Origin: Rachycentron canadum
Lineage: Eukaryota; Chordata; Actinopteri; Carangiformes; Rachycentridae
DNA length: 64,000 nt
NCBI GenBank assembly: GCA_038496675.1
Contig: CM076659.1
Location: 23,635,248 to 23,699,247 of the forward strand
Direction of reading: 5' to 3'
The first letter of the stretch is position 1. Each line of letters starts with the position of its first letter. Position numbers and translations under genes: made by a program. The notes below the pieces were generated by a model that worked only from the letters and a program-made list of their open reading frames with translations, was not told the origin of the DNA and ran no database searches. Of the stretch, positions 1 to 10,947 are shown one piece after another.

Positions 1-1859
1 TTTTTTTTTTTTTTTTTTTTTTGTTTCCAAGCTCAAGAAAAAAAAATCTGATCAGCAAACTTGTTTTTAAGCAAAATTCTAACATTCAAGAAACAGTAAC
101 AGCCAATCACAGGCACCAAGTGTTTTCAGATGTGGGTGGAGAGTGTATTCAAATTCAAAATGTCCAGATAACTACTTCAAGTAGTTTTGAATATTGTTAG
201 CATGTTTGTATTGAAATATGTTCATGTAAATGAAATGAAGATGAGATGAGTATTAGGTTCCTCTGTTGAATGGTAGGGGTCCAGGACTGAGGACTCAGGA
301 TTCAGGATTTGGGGTTCAAGTTATACCATTAGGTGCTGCTGTGAGGCTGGGGTCCACAGTGATTTGTCTTTTGGTCATTACATCATCTCTGCCTCCAGCC
401 TGCAGCTTTAATTCAACTGCTGTTCATTAACTGGATGTGTTTGCTGTTGAAGATTTGCAGTTCAATTTTTTTCTGACTGAAAGTACTTGAAGCTGAAGTT
501 GAAGGTGAAGTTGAAGTGGTTTTCCAAATTCAAATTCAACAAGTAAGCAACTTCCATTCCACTGAATGGTGTGTGGGTGGGGTGGGGTGGGGTTTGAACA
601 CAGTATCTTGTTCTCCTTAGTGTATCCATGGGATGTCCACGTGCAACCCAAAATTGGAGCCCATATAACCATGTGGCCTGTCCACACTAGAAGCTCACTG
701 ACTTATCATGCGCCAACAAGTAAACTGGACACTCGTTCATATTCTTGGTCCTATTTTTGCTTAGCAGTCACACATGTTCAATATGTTGTCCATCAAATAC
801 AACAAACAAAGAAACCATCATGTGTGGAACACGATACCCCTAAAGTGTGTATACAAGCATGGGCACATCCACATGCATGTCCACAGCTGTCCACATCCAC
901 GTCTGTCCTGGATAATGACCAGGGCTGAATGGAGTGTCAACATAGACAGAATTCCAGTTGTGCTTTTCACTTGTCCATCTCGTGTGCGTCTGAGAGAACT
1001 TTAATTAATCCTGCTATTTACACAGGCCACACAACAGCTTGCTTTTTATTAGCACCATTCACCTGTAAACATGTCCCAAAGTCTATTTTCTGACTTTTTC
1101 TGTATTCCACATGAGTAATTCCAGTGATTGTTTATTGGTATTGATGATTTTATCACTGCAGCACAACAGCGTGGGAATGTGTTTATGAGATGTATATCAA
1201 TCACTTTGTCATAGTCAGTCTGCTGTCTGACAACAGAAACAGAACATAGACCTCAGTGTCACATCTGATTTTTGTGTGTGCTTCCATGTACATTTTCTCT
1301 GCACATCTAAGCACACAGAGAGTAAACAGTTGTTAACTACCTCATTTAAGATGGTCTAAGAGGTGAAAACATCAGCTGGCAGGTAATCACAGGAAGCAGT
1401 TGAAACGTCTGTTGTTTAAGAGGTGAAAGCAGTTGAAGAGTAAAGATGGTTTCTGACATTGGCTCACATGAACATGCACAGCTCTGTTGTGCTGCCCTCA
1501 GACCACTGCGACGGTGTGAGACCACGGTAACTGTAGAAACTATGGCAAAGGAAATTATACAGGAGATGATTTTAAAGTAACCAAAAACGCCGCCAGCTTG
1601 TAGCCTATAGGGTGTATCATGAGTGATAGAAGTGGAGCAAATAGAAATCTGAAAAAAAAAATGATGAGTACCATCAGGCACTTAAAGCCAGGGAGCGAGT
1701 TTCTCAGTTTACAGGCAGCAGACCTGTGGGTTTGTGTTGATGAACAATCTCAGTAGCAAGTACACACAGCTATGGTAAGCCACAGGGGAAACATTCTGTC
1801 AGTCACTACCTACAAGCTGAACTTTGTCATGGTGCTGCTGCAAGACTGTTGACAAGGTC

Positions 1860-2060
1860 CAACTTCTAACATCACTGACCTGACTTTAAAAGGCAGGTGA
1901 AGACCCATTTATTCCAACTTGCCTTTGTCTCTTCTCTGTACATTCCAGTGTCTGTCATTTTGTGTGTTTTTAATTTCTTTGTGAAGCTTTGTTTTCTTAC
2001 TTTAAAACTTTGATATTTTTACTTTTATAAAAGTTCTTTGTGTACTTTCTTATGAACACG
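1860..2060 (+). repeat. LINE (L2/Rex-like) 3'-end relic
   Basis: One frame gives DFKRQVKTHLFQLAF, which matches the C-terminal motif (F-K-x-x-L-K-T-H-L-F-x-L-A-F) that closes the reverse-transcriptase ORF of fish L2-like LINEs. A T-rich, hydrophobic-coding 3' stretch follows. No upstream domains remain, as expected from 5' truncation on insertion. Confidence 0.5.
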
Positions 2061-2534
2061 GGTGCCTCTTTGCTCATGCTTCGGACAAGTGACCAAATCA
2101 GACTGAGAGAGCCAAAAGAAAAGAGGGCCCCATCAGTGCTTCTTGACAAGGAATGGTGTTATTAAATGTTCTGCGGGACACCCCCTTTATCTGTGCTTGT
2201 ACCTCTAAACTGATTTAACCATGAGGATAACGAGTAAAACTAATGATTACATGTAAATGTTATTATGGTGGTAATATTTGTTAAATGCCAAATATTCAAA
2301 CCATGCATATTGTCTAACTTTGTCTATGATTTTTCCAAAATGGAAAATTAACCTGGGGTTTTTCATTGTAAGGGCAGGGAATGTTTGGAATGTAGGGAGA
2401 AACTAATGCAGTGACACTGATTCAAAGAAAGCTATGAATCGGTTATTTGAAAAGTGTTAACACATTTTTAACACAGTTGTGGGCTTTGAGATTTGATGTT
2501 GGTTTACACAATGCTAATGTTTGTCATCTTTCAG

Positions 2535-2575
2535 TGACCTTCCCCCGACGCTGTTGGACCACCAGAGCAAGTTAG
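2535..2575 (+). other. Exon-like 41-mer, unassigned
   Basis: A GC-rich 41-base block is bounded by a good acceptor (catctttcag) and a plausible donor (gtatga) inside A+T-rich sequence. One frame is open (DLPPTLLDHQSKL). I do not recognise the peptide and see no partner exon nearby. It could be an exon of an unseen transcript or chance. Confidence 0.15.
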
Positions 2576-4929
2576 GTATGAAAATGACCAAAAGTGCAGG
2601 TGTATTCTGTGCATGTGTTCTTCTGCAGCACTTGTTGTGTAAAATGTAGCTCACTCTCCATGTCAGCACTGACAAACTGATTTTCATCCTTCAGCAGTTT
2701 GGATGATGCTAATCAATAGAGACGAGGACAGAGGAGATATGAGAAAGGAGAGGAGATTACATTTTAGACTTTAAACCACCCAAAACAAATTGTGGTCCTA
2801 TGGTCTGACTGTCAACTATCATGTAATTTAATGTTCTGTTGTAAGATGTAGACCCAAATACATATGCTGCATTAAAGTGCTATCGAACTCCTTTTTGATT
2901 CCTTGTGCATTAGAGTTGCAGTTGTAATTTGTCAAGTCAGTGGGAAGCATTCAGTGTTGTACTTACCCTTGTTCCCTTTTCATTTCCAGTTTATGTTCTA
3001 TAACTAGAGGTGAAGTTGGAGTTGGCAAATATGTTTACTTGCTTTATTTCGAAGAAGATTCATATCCCTTTATTGTCTGTGTACTTAGTGCAATGTTGGA
3101 GATCTGAGATCTAAAAAAAAAAGGAGAAATGGTTTTTAAAGGTACCCAAGTAGAAAGCAGGAGAGGTGGCGATAGGGCAGTGGGTGGGAGAAGGCGCATC
3201 CACTGGTGATTATGAATAAGATGATGACAAGCTAAATTAAACCTGGCAGTTGTATGCCGTGTTTTCTGTGCTTCTGTGCATAGCATCAATGGGACAAGGA
3301 TCAACTGGGCAGTAAATTATACAATGAATGGAATCAGGCATCAGATTCTTCATGGGACAGAATTCTAAAATCAGATATCAGAAAAATATTCCACTTCATT
3401 ATCGTTCTAATTGATTTTTAGTCTTAGCACTGCTTGCCTTGCTTGCCCTGACTGTGCACCACTGACTCAGATGGTGTATTATAGGCTCTTGTGTTGGAAA
3501 CACAATGATGGCTGAGATTCTTGGCAAGACTGATACATAAATTCCAATGCTAATGTTGGCTATGTAGTACATCCACTTACAAATCTTACAAAATTACAAA
3601 TGACACAACACACAACGCCAGGCTAGTAAAAAAAAAACCCCAAAACGAATTAAAAGTAAAAAATCAAGAATCTTCGTTTTTTCTCTCGCTCGCTCCACAA
3701 AGTTTGGTGCAAATCAATTCTCTGGATAATTCTGCTGACAAATTCTGCTAGTGGTGCTAATAAAATAAATCTATAGAATCATCACTATGTTCAGCAACTC
3801 CATAGAGAATTATTGCTGATTATCAGCTTCTCACACATACATTTTCACAGCCATGAATAGACCTTCAGGCCTCCAGCACTTCTCCAAGAGTGGAGCAAGC
3901 CTCAATTCATCACTTCCACATCTCCTAAACAAGACTTACCAATGCTTACCAAAGATGCAACAACTGTTTTGTAACACAAAGTAAGGTTTATACTATGTTT
4001 ATTATGTTTATGTATTATGTCTGGGTTTTATTTGCATGTTTTTAAAGCCAAAATGCTGATTCTTCTAACCAGACCACTACCTTACAAGGCAAAGCAGAAA
4101 CACAGGCACAGGCATCAGTCACTGAAGCATAAAACTCTTACCTGGAACTGAACAAAGTGCTGTAAATGTATCATTTTGTTGTTTTGTTTTAAGGATTTTG
4201 GATGAATGAGAAGGTCAAAAGAGGAATTTCACATTTCTTATTCTCACATCTGTAATTAATGTCCAAAGATACCACCTTCTATAAATATTTTCAGTTTGGA
4301 TGATAGAAGAAAAATCCAACTATTTCACATGTAGCTGATAGGACAGGGATATGGTGGATAAACATGGCTATGCAACACAAAGTCATGGTTATTAACAATG
4401 ATTTCTTAGACCATTACAGTTGATTTGATGACTAAACTATTTGTGAGAACATTTCAAATATATATACAAGTGCATGACATCATATAAAAAGGTGCTGTTG
4501 CTGACATATCTGCTTCTGTGAAAAATTATGTGCATATATTTGCAGATGAAATGTTACAATTACAAAAACCCACAGGTGATCAAACACTTTGCAAAGAGCA
4601 AACAGAGGTCTGCAACAAGCAGATTCAACATGCTTTAAACACAGAGCAGTGCTATGAGTGTAGGTGTTGAGCAAATGGCTGCTTCTGACTGCACAGAGAA
4701 ATAAGAGATTGTAGGATTGTACCCGTGCAGTCTTTGCACGGGCGCCCCAACCCAAAATAAAGCAAACACATTGTGTAATTAATCTGTTTTGTGATTGATT
4801 GTTGAATCATTGGACCAAAATTGTTTGAGAGCCACCCACTGTCTTTTTTATTTTTTAAACCAAACAGAACATGGGGAAGCAATATACCACCGGTTCATTA
4901 TCCATATTATTTATCTTTATTGGGTCACA

Positions 4930-5129
4930 TGGGAGCTGGCAGCTGACATTGGGTGAAAGTATGGCATACCCAGGACAGGGCGCTAGCCTATCACAGGGTT
5001 GACATATAGAGACAAACAACCATTCACGAACATAATAAGCACTTTAGAATCACCATTTAACCTGAATGTGCCAGAGCACAAGGAGGGAACGGCAAAGAAA
5101 CTCACAGTGCTAACCACAGCAGCCACGCC
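4930..5129 (-). repeat. tRNA-derived fish SINE, internally deleted
   Basis: Read on the minus strand it begins with a tRNA-like head (GGCGTGGCTGCTGTGGTTAG, then CACTGTGAG) and ends with the familiar tail around CAGGG..GACATATAGAGACAAACAACCATTCAC and the CTGGCAGCTGACATT segment. The middle part (splice of GTTTTCTCC..CCTCCCACAG in full copies) is missing. This is the abundant teleost SINE whose head carries RNA polymerase III promoter boxes. Confidence 0.65.
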
Positions 5130-5157
5130 CTAGCAATATCCATCCATATGGATATGG

Positions 5158-5243
5158 TTATCCTTTCAATACTGCTTATCCATCAGGGTTGCAGGGGGTT
5201 AGAGTCAGCTGAGGCTCGGGGCACACCCTGGACAAGTTGCCAG
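5158..5243 (-). repeat. SINE tail fragment
   Basis: This fragment contains CTTATCC.TCAGGGTTGCAGGGGG and ACACCCTGGACAAGTTGCCAG, the 3' region of the same SINE family as 4930-5129, without the tRNA head. It lies in the same orientation as its neighbour and may be a separate 5'-truncated insertion or a rearranged part of it. Confidence 0.55.
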
Positions 5244-5392
5244 TTTTACGTTTATGATTTTGTTCATAATGAATATTATGTCTACAAATGCTGGAATAGT
5301 TTTATATGCTAGGAAATTTGTGTTGTTAATTCAATTATTTGGAATTTTAAAAATTATTTACATGTATGTATTATTTGATTTGGTATATCGCT

Positions 5393-5545
5393 AGGGGGGC
5401 AGGCCAGTGGTTAGCACCGTGGTTAGCTCCTTCACCTCACAGCAAGAAGGATCTGGGTTCAAACCTTGGGCCTGGGGCTTTTCTGTGTGGAGTTTGATTG
5501 ACAACACCAATTGACCCGTGAATGGTCATTTGTCTCTAAATATTG
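5393..5545 (+). repeat. tRNA-derived fish SINE head copy
   Basis: The head GTGGTTAGCACCGTGGTTAG, followed by CTCACAGCAAGAAGG and a B-box-like GGTTCAAACC at 5456-5465, matches the standard fish SINE with a tRNA-like RNA polymerase III promoter. GGCTTTTCTGTGTGGAGTTTG follows, then a degraded tail. The orientation is opposite to the two pieces just upstream. Confidence 0.65.
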
Positions 5546-7045
5546 GTCATCATTCCATCCAACTATCACAAACAAATGGGAAGCCATGGGAAAACGTGGT
5601 ATGCATAAACTTTAAAATTTCATGTGATTTTTCTGATATTTGGCATTGTACTAAACTTTGGACCTAATTTGGTCATCTAGGACTTAGTAACATGAAGTGA
5701 GATTAGCCACCGTAAGTACTTATGCCACTTATAATCAACAAAAATAAAATTCTATTTCAATTCACAAAATCCAGAACAGAAAGGACAAGCACATCTATCC
5801 CAGCCATATATGAGTTTTATACATACTTATCTCACTTGTGATCTCTTGACTGATAGCAAGAGTCAGCTAAAACATTGTGAGTCAGATCAGTCCTGTAAAC
5901 TGCAGTGGGTACATATAGAATGTAACTATCAAGGTATCTCATACAGCAGCTATTTTTTTTTTTATTATTATTATTTTTTGTTTTATTATTTATATACTTT
6001 TATACATGTTGCAGTTACTCGATTTCCACAACACATCATGCAGTTCTAACTGAATTGAACCAACTACAAGTGACCACTGCATTCGTGTAACATTTAGCCA
6101 CATCTACTTTATGAAAAACAGAAATGCAAAGACTGATTTGGGGATTCTAAGAATCTATAGTGGATCATTCAAATTAATATTTGGATTAATAACAGCCCTA
6201 ATCAACAACCCCACCTCTGTCAAATGAACATGCTTGAGTTGAATTGGTAACCCAAAGACAACCAGACTAAATTGTGATCACTTCATTGTTCAAGCCCCAG
6301 ATGAATACCAAAATCTGTCCAACTGTGTTTAAAATTCATTCATTCTTATCGTTCATTCATGTTGATGGGTGAAAGTTCATTCTTGACCTTGGGAATAGTA
6401 ATTTGATCATTTACTAGTTTTTTCCAAAGCTTCCAAACACAGCTGAGAATGTGACAGCTGGGGGAACACTACATTTGTGAAACAGCAAGGACCTGCTAAC
6501 AAGAGACTGAATGAACACTAGAAACATCAGCTGTCTGTGAACACCAAAACCAGTCACAGAGTCCACTGGAAAGAGGTCAAAGATCATCAACCAGGAATCA
6601 TTAGGCTATTGTAGAAAGATCAAAGAGGATATGCACATTTATGGCAAAGACAACTGAGTTATGTCTATGACATTTGAGCACCATTTGCTGATAAAATCCA
6701 TGAGATGTGTTAGAAGCTATAGGAAAAGCTATAGAAAAGCAAATAGTTGCAACATTTTTAGGCAAACTTTTTCTACAGGTTTGTGATGGGTGACTTTAAA
6801 CTTAAATCAGACACTCAATAGACACTACAATATTTGCCTGAATAGAAGCCTTTTTACATAAATTATACACTGGACACATATCATGAAATTCCACTTCGAT
6901 TTTGTCTCGTAACTTGAGTTACATTTTTACGCCCAGTGTAAGACAACCAAGCTCCTCAGTAGGAACATCTACCATCATGTGCAGTACATAACTTCCTGCA
7001 GATAAAGGTCTGGAGCTTCAGTTTATAGAAAATGTGACTGTGACA

Positions 7046-7850
7046 TGAATGTTGGTGTCAGATGAGCTGGTCTGAGTGTCTCTGTAAAAAAAACATCCAG
7101 TAGCTATATTGATTAGAGATGTCAGAAGAGAATGGACAGACTAGTCGGAGCTGACAGAAAGGCTGTGGTCACTCAGATAATCACTATTTACAACTGTGCG
7201 GAGCAGAAAAGCTTCAGAGTCAACAACACGTCCAACCTTGAGGTGGATAGACTACAACAGAAGAGACCATTTCAGGTTCTACTTCCTATCACCAAGACCA
7301 GAAACCTGAGGCTGCAGTGGACACAGACTCACCAACACTGCAGACCTGGTCTGAGGGATCTAGATTTCTGCTGAGAGTCCCAACCTGCCTTGTGTCATCG
7401 ATCCAGGTGGTGGTGTGGACATGTTTTCTTCACTCACTTTGGTCCTTAACACTCATTAGTCCTGGTCTGAATGCCTCAGTCAGTCTGAGTAATGTTGCTG
7501 ACCACGTTCACTCCTTTGGCAACAGCTTATTGCCAGATGGTGGTGAAGATGGTGAACTGCGAATTACCTGCAGGATAATGCTCAATGTCACAAAAACAAA
7601 GTTGTCTCAAGCTTGTTTCATGACTTCAGCAGCTCCCCAGTATCCAACCTTGATCAACCTTTGGGATGTTGTAGAAGAGGAGATTGGCAGCTTGAATGAG
7701 CAGCTTATGATGTGATGGAGTCATGTCAACATGGAGCAGAAAGTTTCCAACATCTGATGGATCCATGACATGATGATCTGAGGTTTTTAGAGCAGAGGGA
7801 GGAACTATCCAGTATTACTGTGTTCATAATACAGTGCTTGTTAACATGAT
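7046..7850 (+). pseudogene. Decayed Tc1-like transposase
   Basis: A patchwork across frames resembles one teleost Tc1/mariner transposase lineage. At 7132-7374 the peptide DRLVGADRKAVVTQI and TKTRNLRLQWTQTHQ match the DNA-binding/catalytic junction. At 7370-7712 SRFLLRV, CLVSSIQV, LNASVSLSNVADHVHSF and INLWDVVEEEIGSLN match the DDE-domain segments and the NPIEHLWDVVEREI region. There are stops and frameshifts between pieces, the block carrying the second Asp is scrambled, and NPIE has lost its Pro-Ile-Glu, so it is inactive. The downstream GTGTTCATAATACAGTGCTT resembles the terminal repeat of this family. Clear inverted termini were not resolved. Confidence 0.7.
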
Positions 7851-8599
7851 GATGATTTAAATATCCAGTGTACAAACTTATGTTAACTAGTATAGGATGG
7901 TAAATTTACCCCCAATAAAAACCTAACCCCAATAAAGTTGCAACCAACAGATTTCATTTATCTTAATTTGCAGCATGTTTCTCCAGTTGGTTGTGTTTTC
8001 TGTATTTGATTGTGTTGTCTGTATTCATAGCATTTTCTGTTTTTTCATGCATGTTGTGTTATGTGTAACACAACCTAATTTCTCACTGTGCAGTACTTCC
8101 CCAACTGCTGTTCATGTTGTCAGATAGGGCTTTATTTGCATTAGTTTTCTTCATGTGCAGTGTATTGGGCTCATGGGAACATTATACCCAAACAATTTGG
8201 ATTCATTTGTCACATTATTTGACCAAATGAAGAGTCAGTCTTGTAGTTGAAGGATCCTTGCTCTGAGACCATTATATATATTGTGTAATTGCCAGTGTGG
8301 GGTTGTTCTCTCCAATGGAGATGCAGACAGTGCTTTCGTCATCAAGCCGGCGCAACCAACCTTTCTTCACAACCGGTGCCTTTGTCCCGCCCCCCCCCCT
8401 TTTTTTTTTGAAAAACAAATTTTATTTTATTTTATTTTTTTTTTTAGAAATTTATGTCATTCTTTTTGATTCAAAATATATCAAACGCGAAGTTAAACAT
8501 AAATGTCCTTATTTATGTTAGATCTCAATCCAGTGCTTAAAGTGGTTAGGTCAGTTAGGTAGTCTGTCAATCAAACCTCTATCATCAAGTTAGGTTGAG

Positions 8600-9074
8600 T
8601 CTGCAGAGTTTTTCCACGTCAGTGTGTTTACCAAGGCCAGATTGACAGTCGTAGGAAAGAGCTGAATTCATTCACGTATGGAGTATTTTTTGAAGCGTGA
8701 ATGAATAAGCCGTGTTTGGAAACATCACTGTATCAAGCAGTGGAATGTCCAACATCTTTAGTTTGTCTGTTTGTCGTACTGAACTGAACTTTGGTTGTCT
8801 TCATTCACTGTTGGCCGACTAGCTTGCGAGCTTGCCGAGCTAGGCATACATTAGCCTACAGTAGGACTCCGTGTTTGAAATTGCAGCAACACAGGTAATA
8901 TGTTTTACATAAAAAAAAAACAGATAAGCGTGTTAATATGTGTTATTAGGCTGTTTGTTTTATTAAATAAAAAATACATTCGCGTTGTCTGAAAGGACAG
9001 GCTGAAGACACATCTTGTTAGCTAGCTAGCTAGCTAAGCTAAGCTATGTAGTTGGTTGTCAGGTTTCTGGGCAG
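8600..9074 (+). promoter_or_regulatory. gbf1: Probable gbf1 promoter and non-coding first exon
   Basis: The first coding exon carries only 9 untranslated bases after its splice acceptor, so an upstream non-coding exon must exist. This stretch is the best candidate: it is richer in CG dinucleotides than its surroundings and has two good splice donors, ACAG/gtaata after 8894 and GCAG/gtaagt after 9074. The second is a full consensus donor. A tetranucleotide GCTA run sits at about 9018-9042, and an ATG followed at once by TAG (about 9045) would make a minimal upstream ORF if the longer exon is used. No TATA box is evident. The transcription start cannot be placed without RNA data. Confidence 0.45.
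8614..8621 (-). promoter_or_regulatory. UPRE/ATF6-like TGACGTGG octamer
   Basis: The minus strand reads TGACGTGG, the core described for XBP1/ATF6-type unfolded-protein-response elements. It lies about 0.3-0.5 kb upstream of the two candidate first-exon donors. A secretory-pathway gene such as gbf1 could plausibly carry such a site, but an octamer is short enough to occur by chance. Confidence 0.2.
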
Positions 9075-10842
9075 GTAAGTGGTCTTGTTTATGCAGCGAC
9101 TGCTTTACCGCTGAAGTGCGTTGATAGCTTAATTAAGTAACATTGATGTGTCTTCTCATTGTGTTTTGTTTGCCTGTCAATTGGCTGTCAACCTTTTAAC
9201 TCGAAGGAGAGCTAGTCTCTTAGCCTTGTCTTTGAGTAGACGCTCCTGACTACATCTCATTAGCCAGCTAGCACCTTTCTAGCTTACCTGACAGTAGCCA
9301 GCAAGTAGCCGGCTTGTCCTACTTGGTTTTAATATATGATTATGTATTATGTTTGCACTTGAATAACCCGTATGGGTTTTTTTTTTGTTTGTTTGTTTTT
9401 TTTAATGACTACGACAGATTTACGTTGAAACTGTTGGAGTATCGATGTTTGCTGGTTGCTTCTGTTACAGGCAGAGAAGATCTTGTGTTATGACATTATT
9501 GAAGTTCTTGTCGTGATAAAAAGTCAAACGGGACTACAAGCTGTCACTGATATAACAATAAGGAGGGACGTCAAGAATTTATCCAACATTATACAGTAAT
9601 TCATGTGCTTCATTGCTGCCCTGACCAGAAGCATCACAGGAAAGCTTTAGTCAAGACAGGCATATAAAACGCAGCCCTCATACACGAGGGCTCAAATAAA
9701 CACTGTTAAATCATTCTCTCTCCTGAGCTGTCATGTAAATGTATAATATGAGGTACTAATTTGGAGGAGAGGCAGGTAAACACACAGGATTTTAAATTAT
9801 TTTGTCTACAGTGTGAATAAGAAGGAAATCTCAATTAGAAAAAAAAAATCTGAATTCAGAATGAGGAAATCTGTTTAATTTGAGAGAAAAATCATTGAAA
9901 AGCCCACAGTATACAGATCTGCTACAGCAGATCAGATTTTTGGAATTCATGCTGAACAAATAATTCTACATCATGCTGTGGCTTATGAAATGAATATCAG
10001 ATTAATCTTCCTGACTACTCTGCTCCTGAGCTGTGAGCTCAGTCTCACTTTGGCCCTTTCACCCTTTTCCTCTGTTCGCATGGGTGATATTGAACCTGCT
10101 ATGTACACTGTGTAGCTGTATTGTGTTGGAAAATATAATATCAGCTCAGGACTCAACATCATGGAGTTGGAATAGAATTGATGATTTAAAAAACTTAATA
10201 CATCCCTAGTGAAATCTCATTTATGTAACCATTTGATCAGATGTAAGCCTGTCACTCTGTCCCTACATCCGAGCCTCCACATACCATACCCTCATCCTCT
10301 TATTATTTTGAAGTGGCTGCTTGCAATGAATTTGAAATAATGTGGCCTCAGTCACCCAGTCTGTATGCCCTTAAGTCTCCTGTATAAGAATTATTTTGCT
10401 TGTCTTTCATGGCAAGAGGAAAAAGGTTAATCCAACCATTCTTAGGTATATACTGCTGGTCAAATATGAACAGCATATCATTTTGAATCTGTTTGGTTAT
10501 CCACATTGGTTGTAGACATTGTCAAGGTAGACATGGAAATTTGATGTTTGGTTTATATTCATTTGAGGTTGAGAGTTTAAGATTTAAGTTTGGAGCTTGG
10601 GGTGATGTGTGTATATATATAGTTGCTGTGATTAAATTCACACAAGTTAGATCAGCCTGTGATTTACGTTATGTTACGTTATTTGCGCTCAACAAATTAT
10701 ACAATGTTCAACAATAAATATTTTCAACTTGAATAAATTGTTCTTCAGGATCTGATGTGTGATTTAAGTATTCCATTAATTTTTTTGAGCAGTGTATGTT
10801 TACCATCTTTTTTGATCTTTTCTTCTTATGTTTTTCTTTCAG
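9075..10842 (+). other. gbf1 intron 1
   Basis: A+T-rich intron (starting at 8895 instead if the earlier donor is used). It contains T tracts near 9379-9400, A tracts near 9840 and a small hairpin AGCCCTC..GAGGGCT near 9675-9695. I see no coding or RNA gene. Confidence 0.5.
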
Positions 10843-10947
10843 AAAAGAAGCATGGTAGACAAGAATATCTACATTGTCCAGGGTGAAATTAGCACTGTTG
10901 TTGGAGCTATCAAGAGGAACTCCAGATGGAATACTCACACTCCTCTG
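10843..10947 (+). CDS. gbf1: gbf1 exon 2 (start codon; residues 1-32)
   Basis: Nine untranslated bases follow the acceptor (tttctttcag), then ATG at 10852 opens MVDKNIYIVQGEISTVVGAI, the almost invariant start of vertebrate GBF1. The exon ends in phase 0 after THTPL at a gtaagt donor. It encodes the first helices of the DCB (dimerisation and cyclophilin-binding) domain. The start is chosen because it matches the known N-terminus exactly and no in-frame ATG precedes it in the exon. Confidence 0.97.

Larger units (their letters stand above)
1..8599. other. Upstream intergenic DNA, no convincing gene
   Basis: The ORFs here are short, lack family signatures and overlap repeats. The first 22 bases are poly-T. 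Recognisable content is a LINE 3' tail near 1860-2060, an exon-like 41-mer at 2535-2575, three SINE pieces at 4930-5545 and a decayed Tc1 transposase at 7046-7850. Simple T/A-rich tracts occur at 5950-5995 and 8390-8450. The remainder looks like ordinary A+T-rich fish intergenic sequence; I see nothing else in it. Confidence 0.6.

Noticed and set aside
566..928. 120-codon ORF upstream of gbf1
   Set aside because: No homology recognised and no supporting splice sites; treated as chance.
5456..5465. Possible tRNA gene because of the B-box-like GGTTCAAACC
   Set aside because: The surrounding sequence is a fish SINE head and cannot fold as a complete tRNA cloverleaf.
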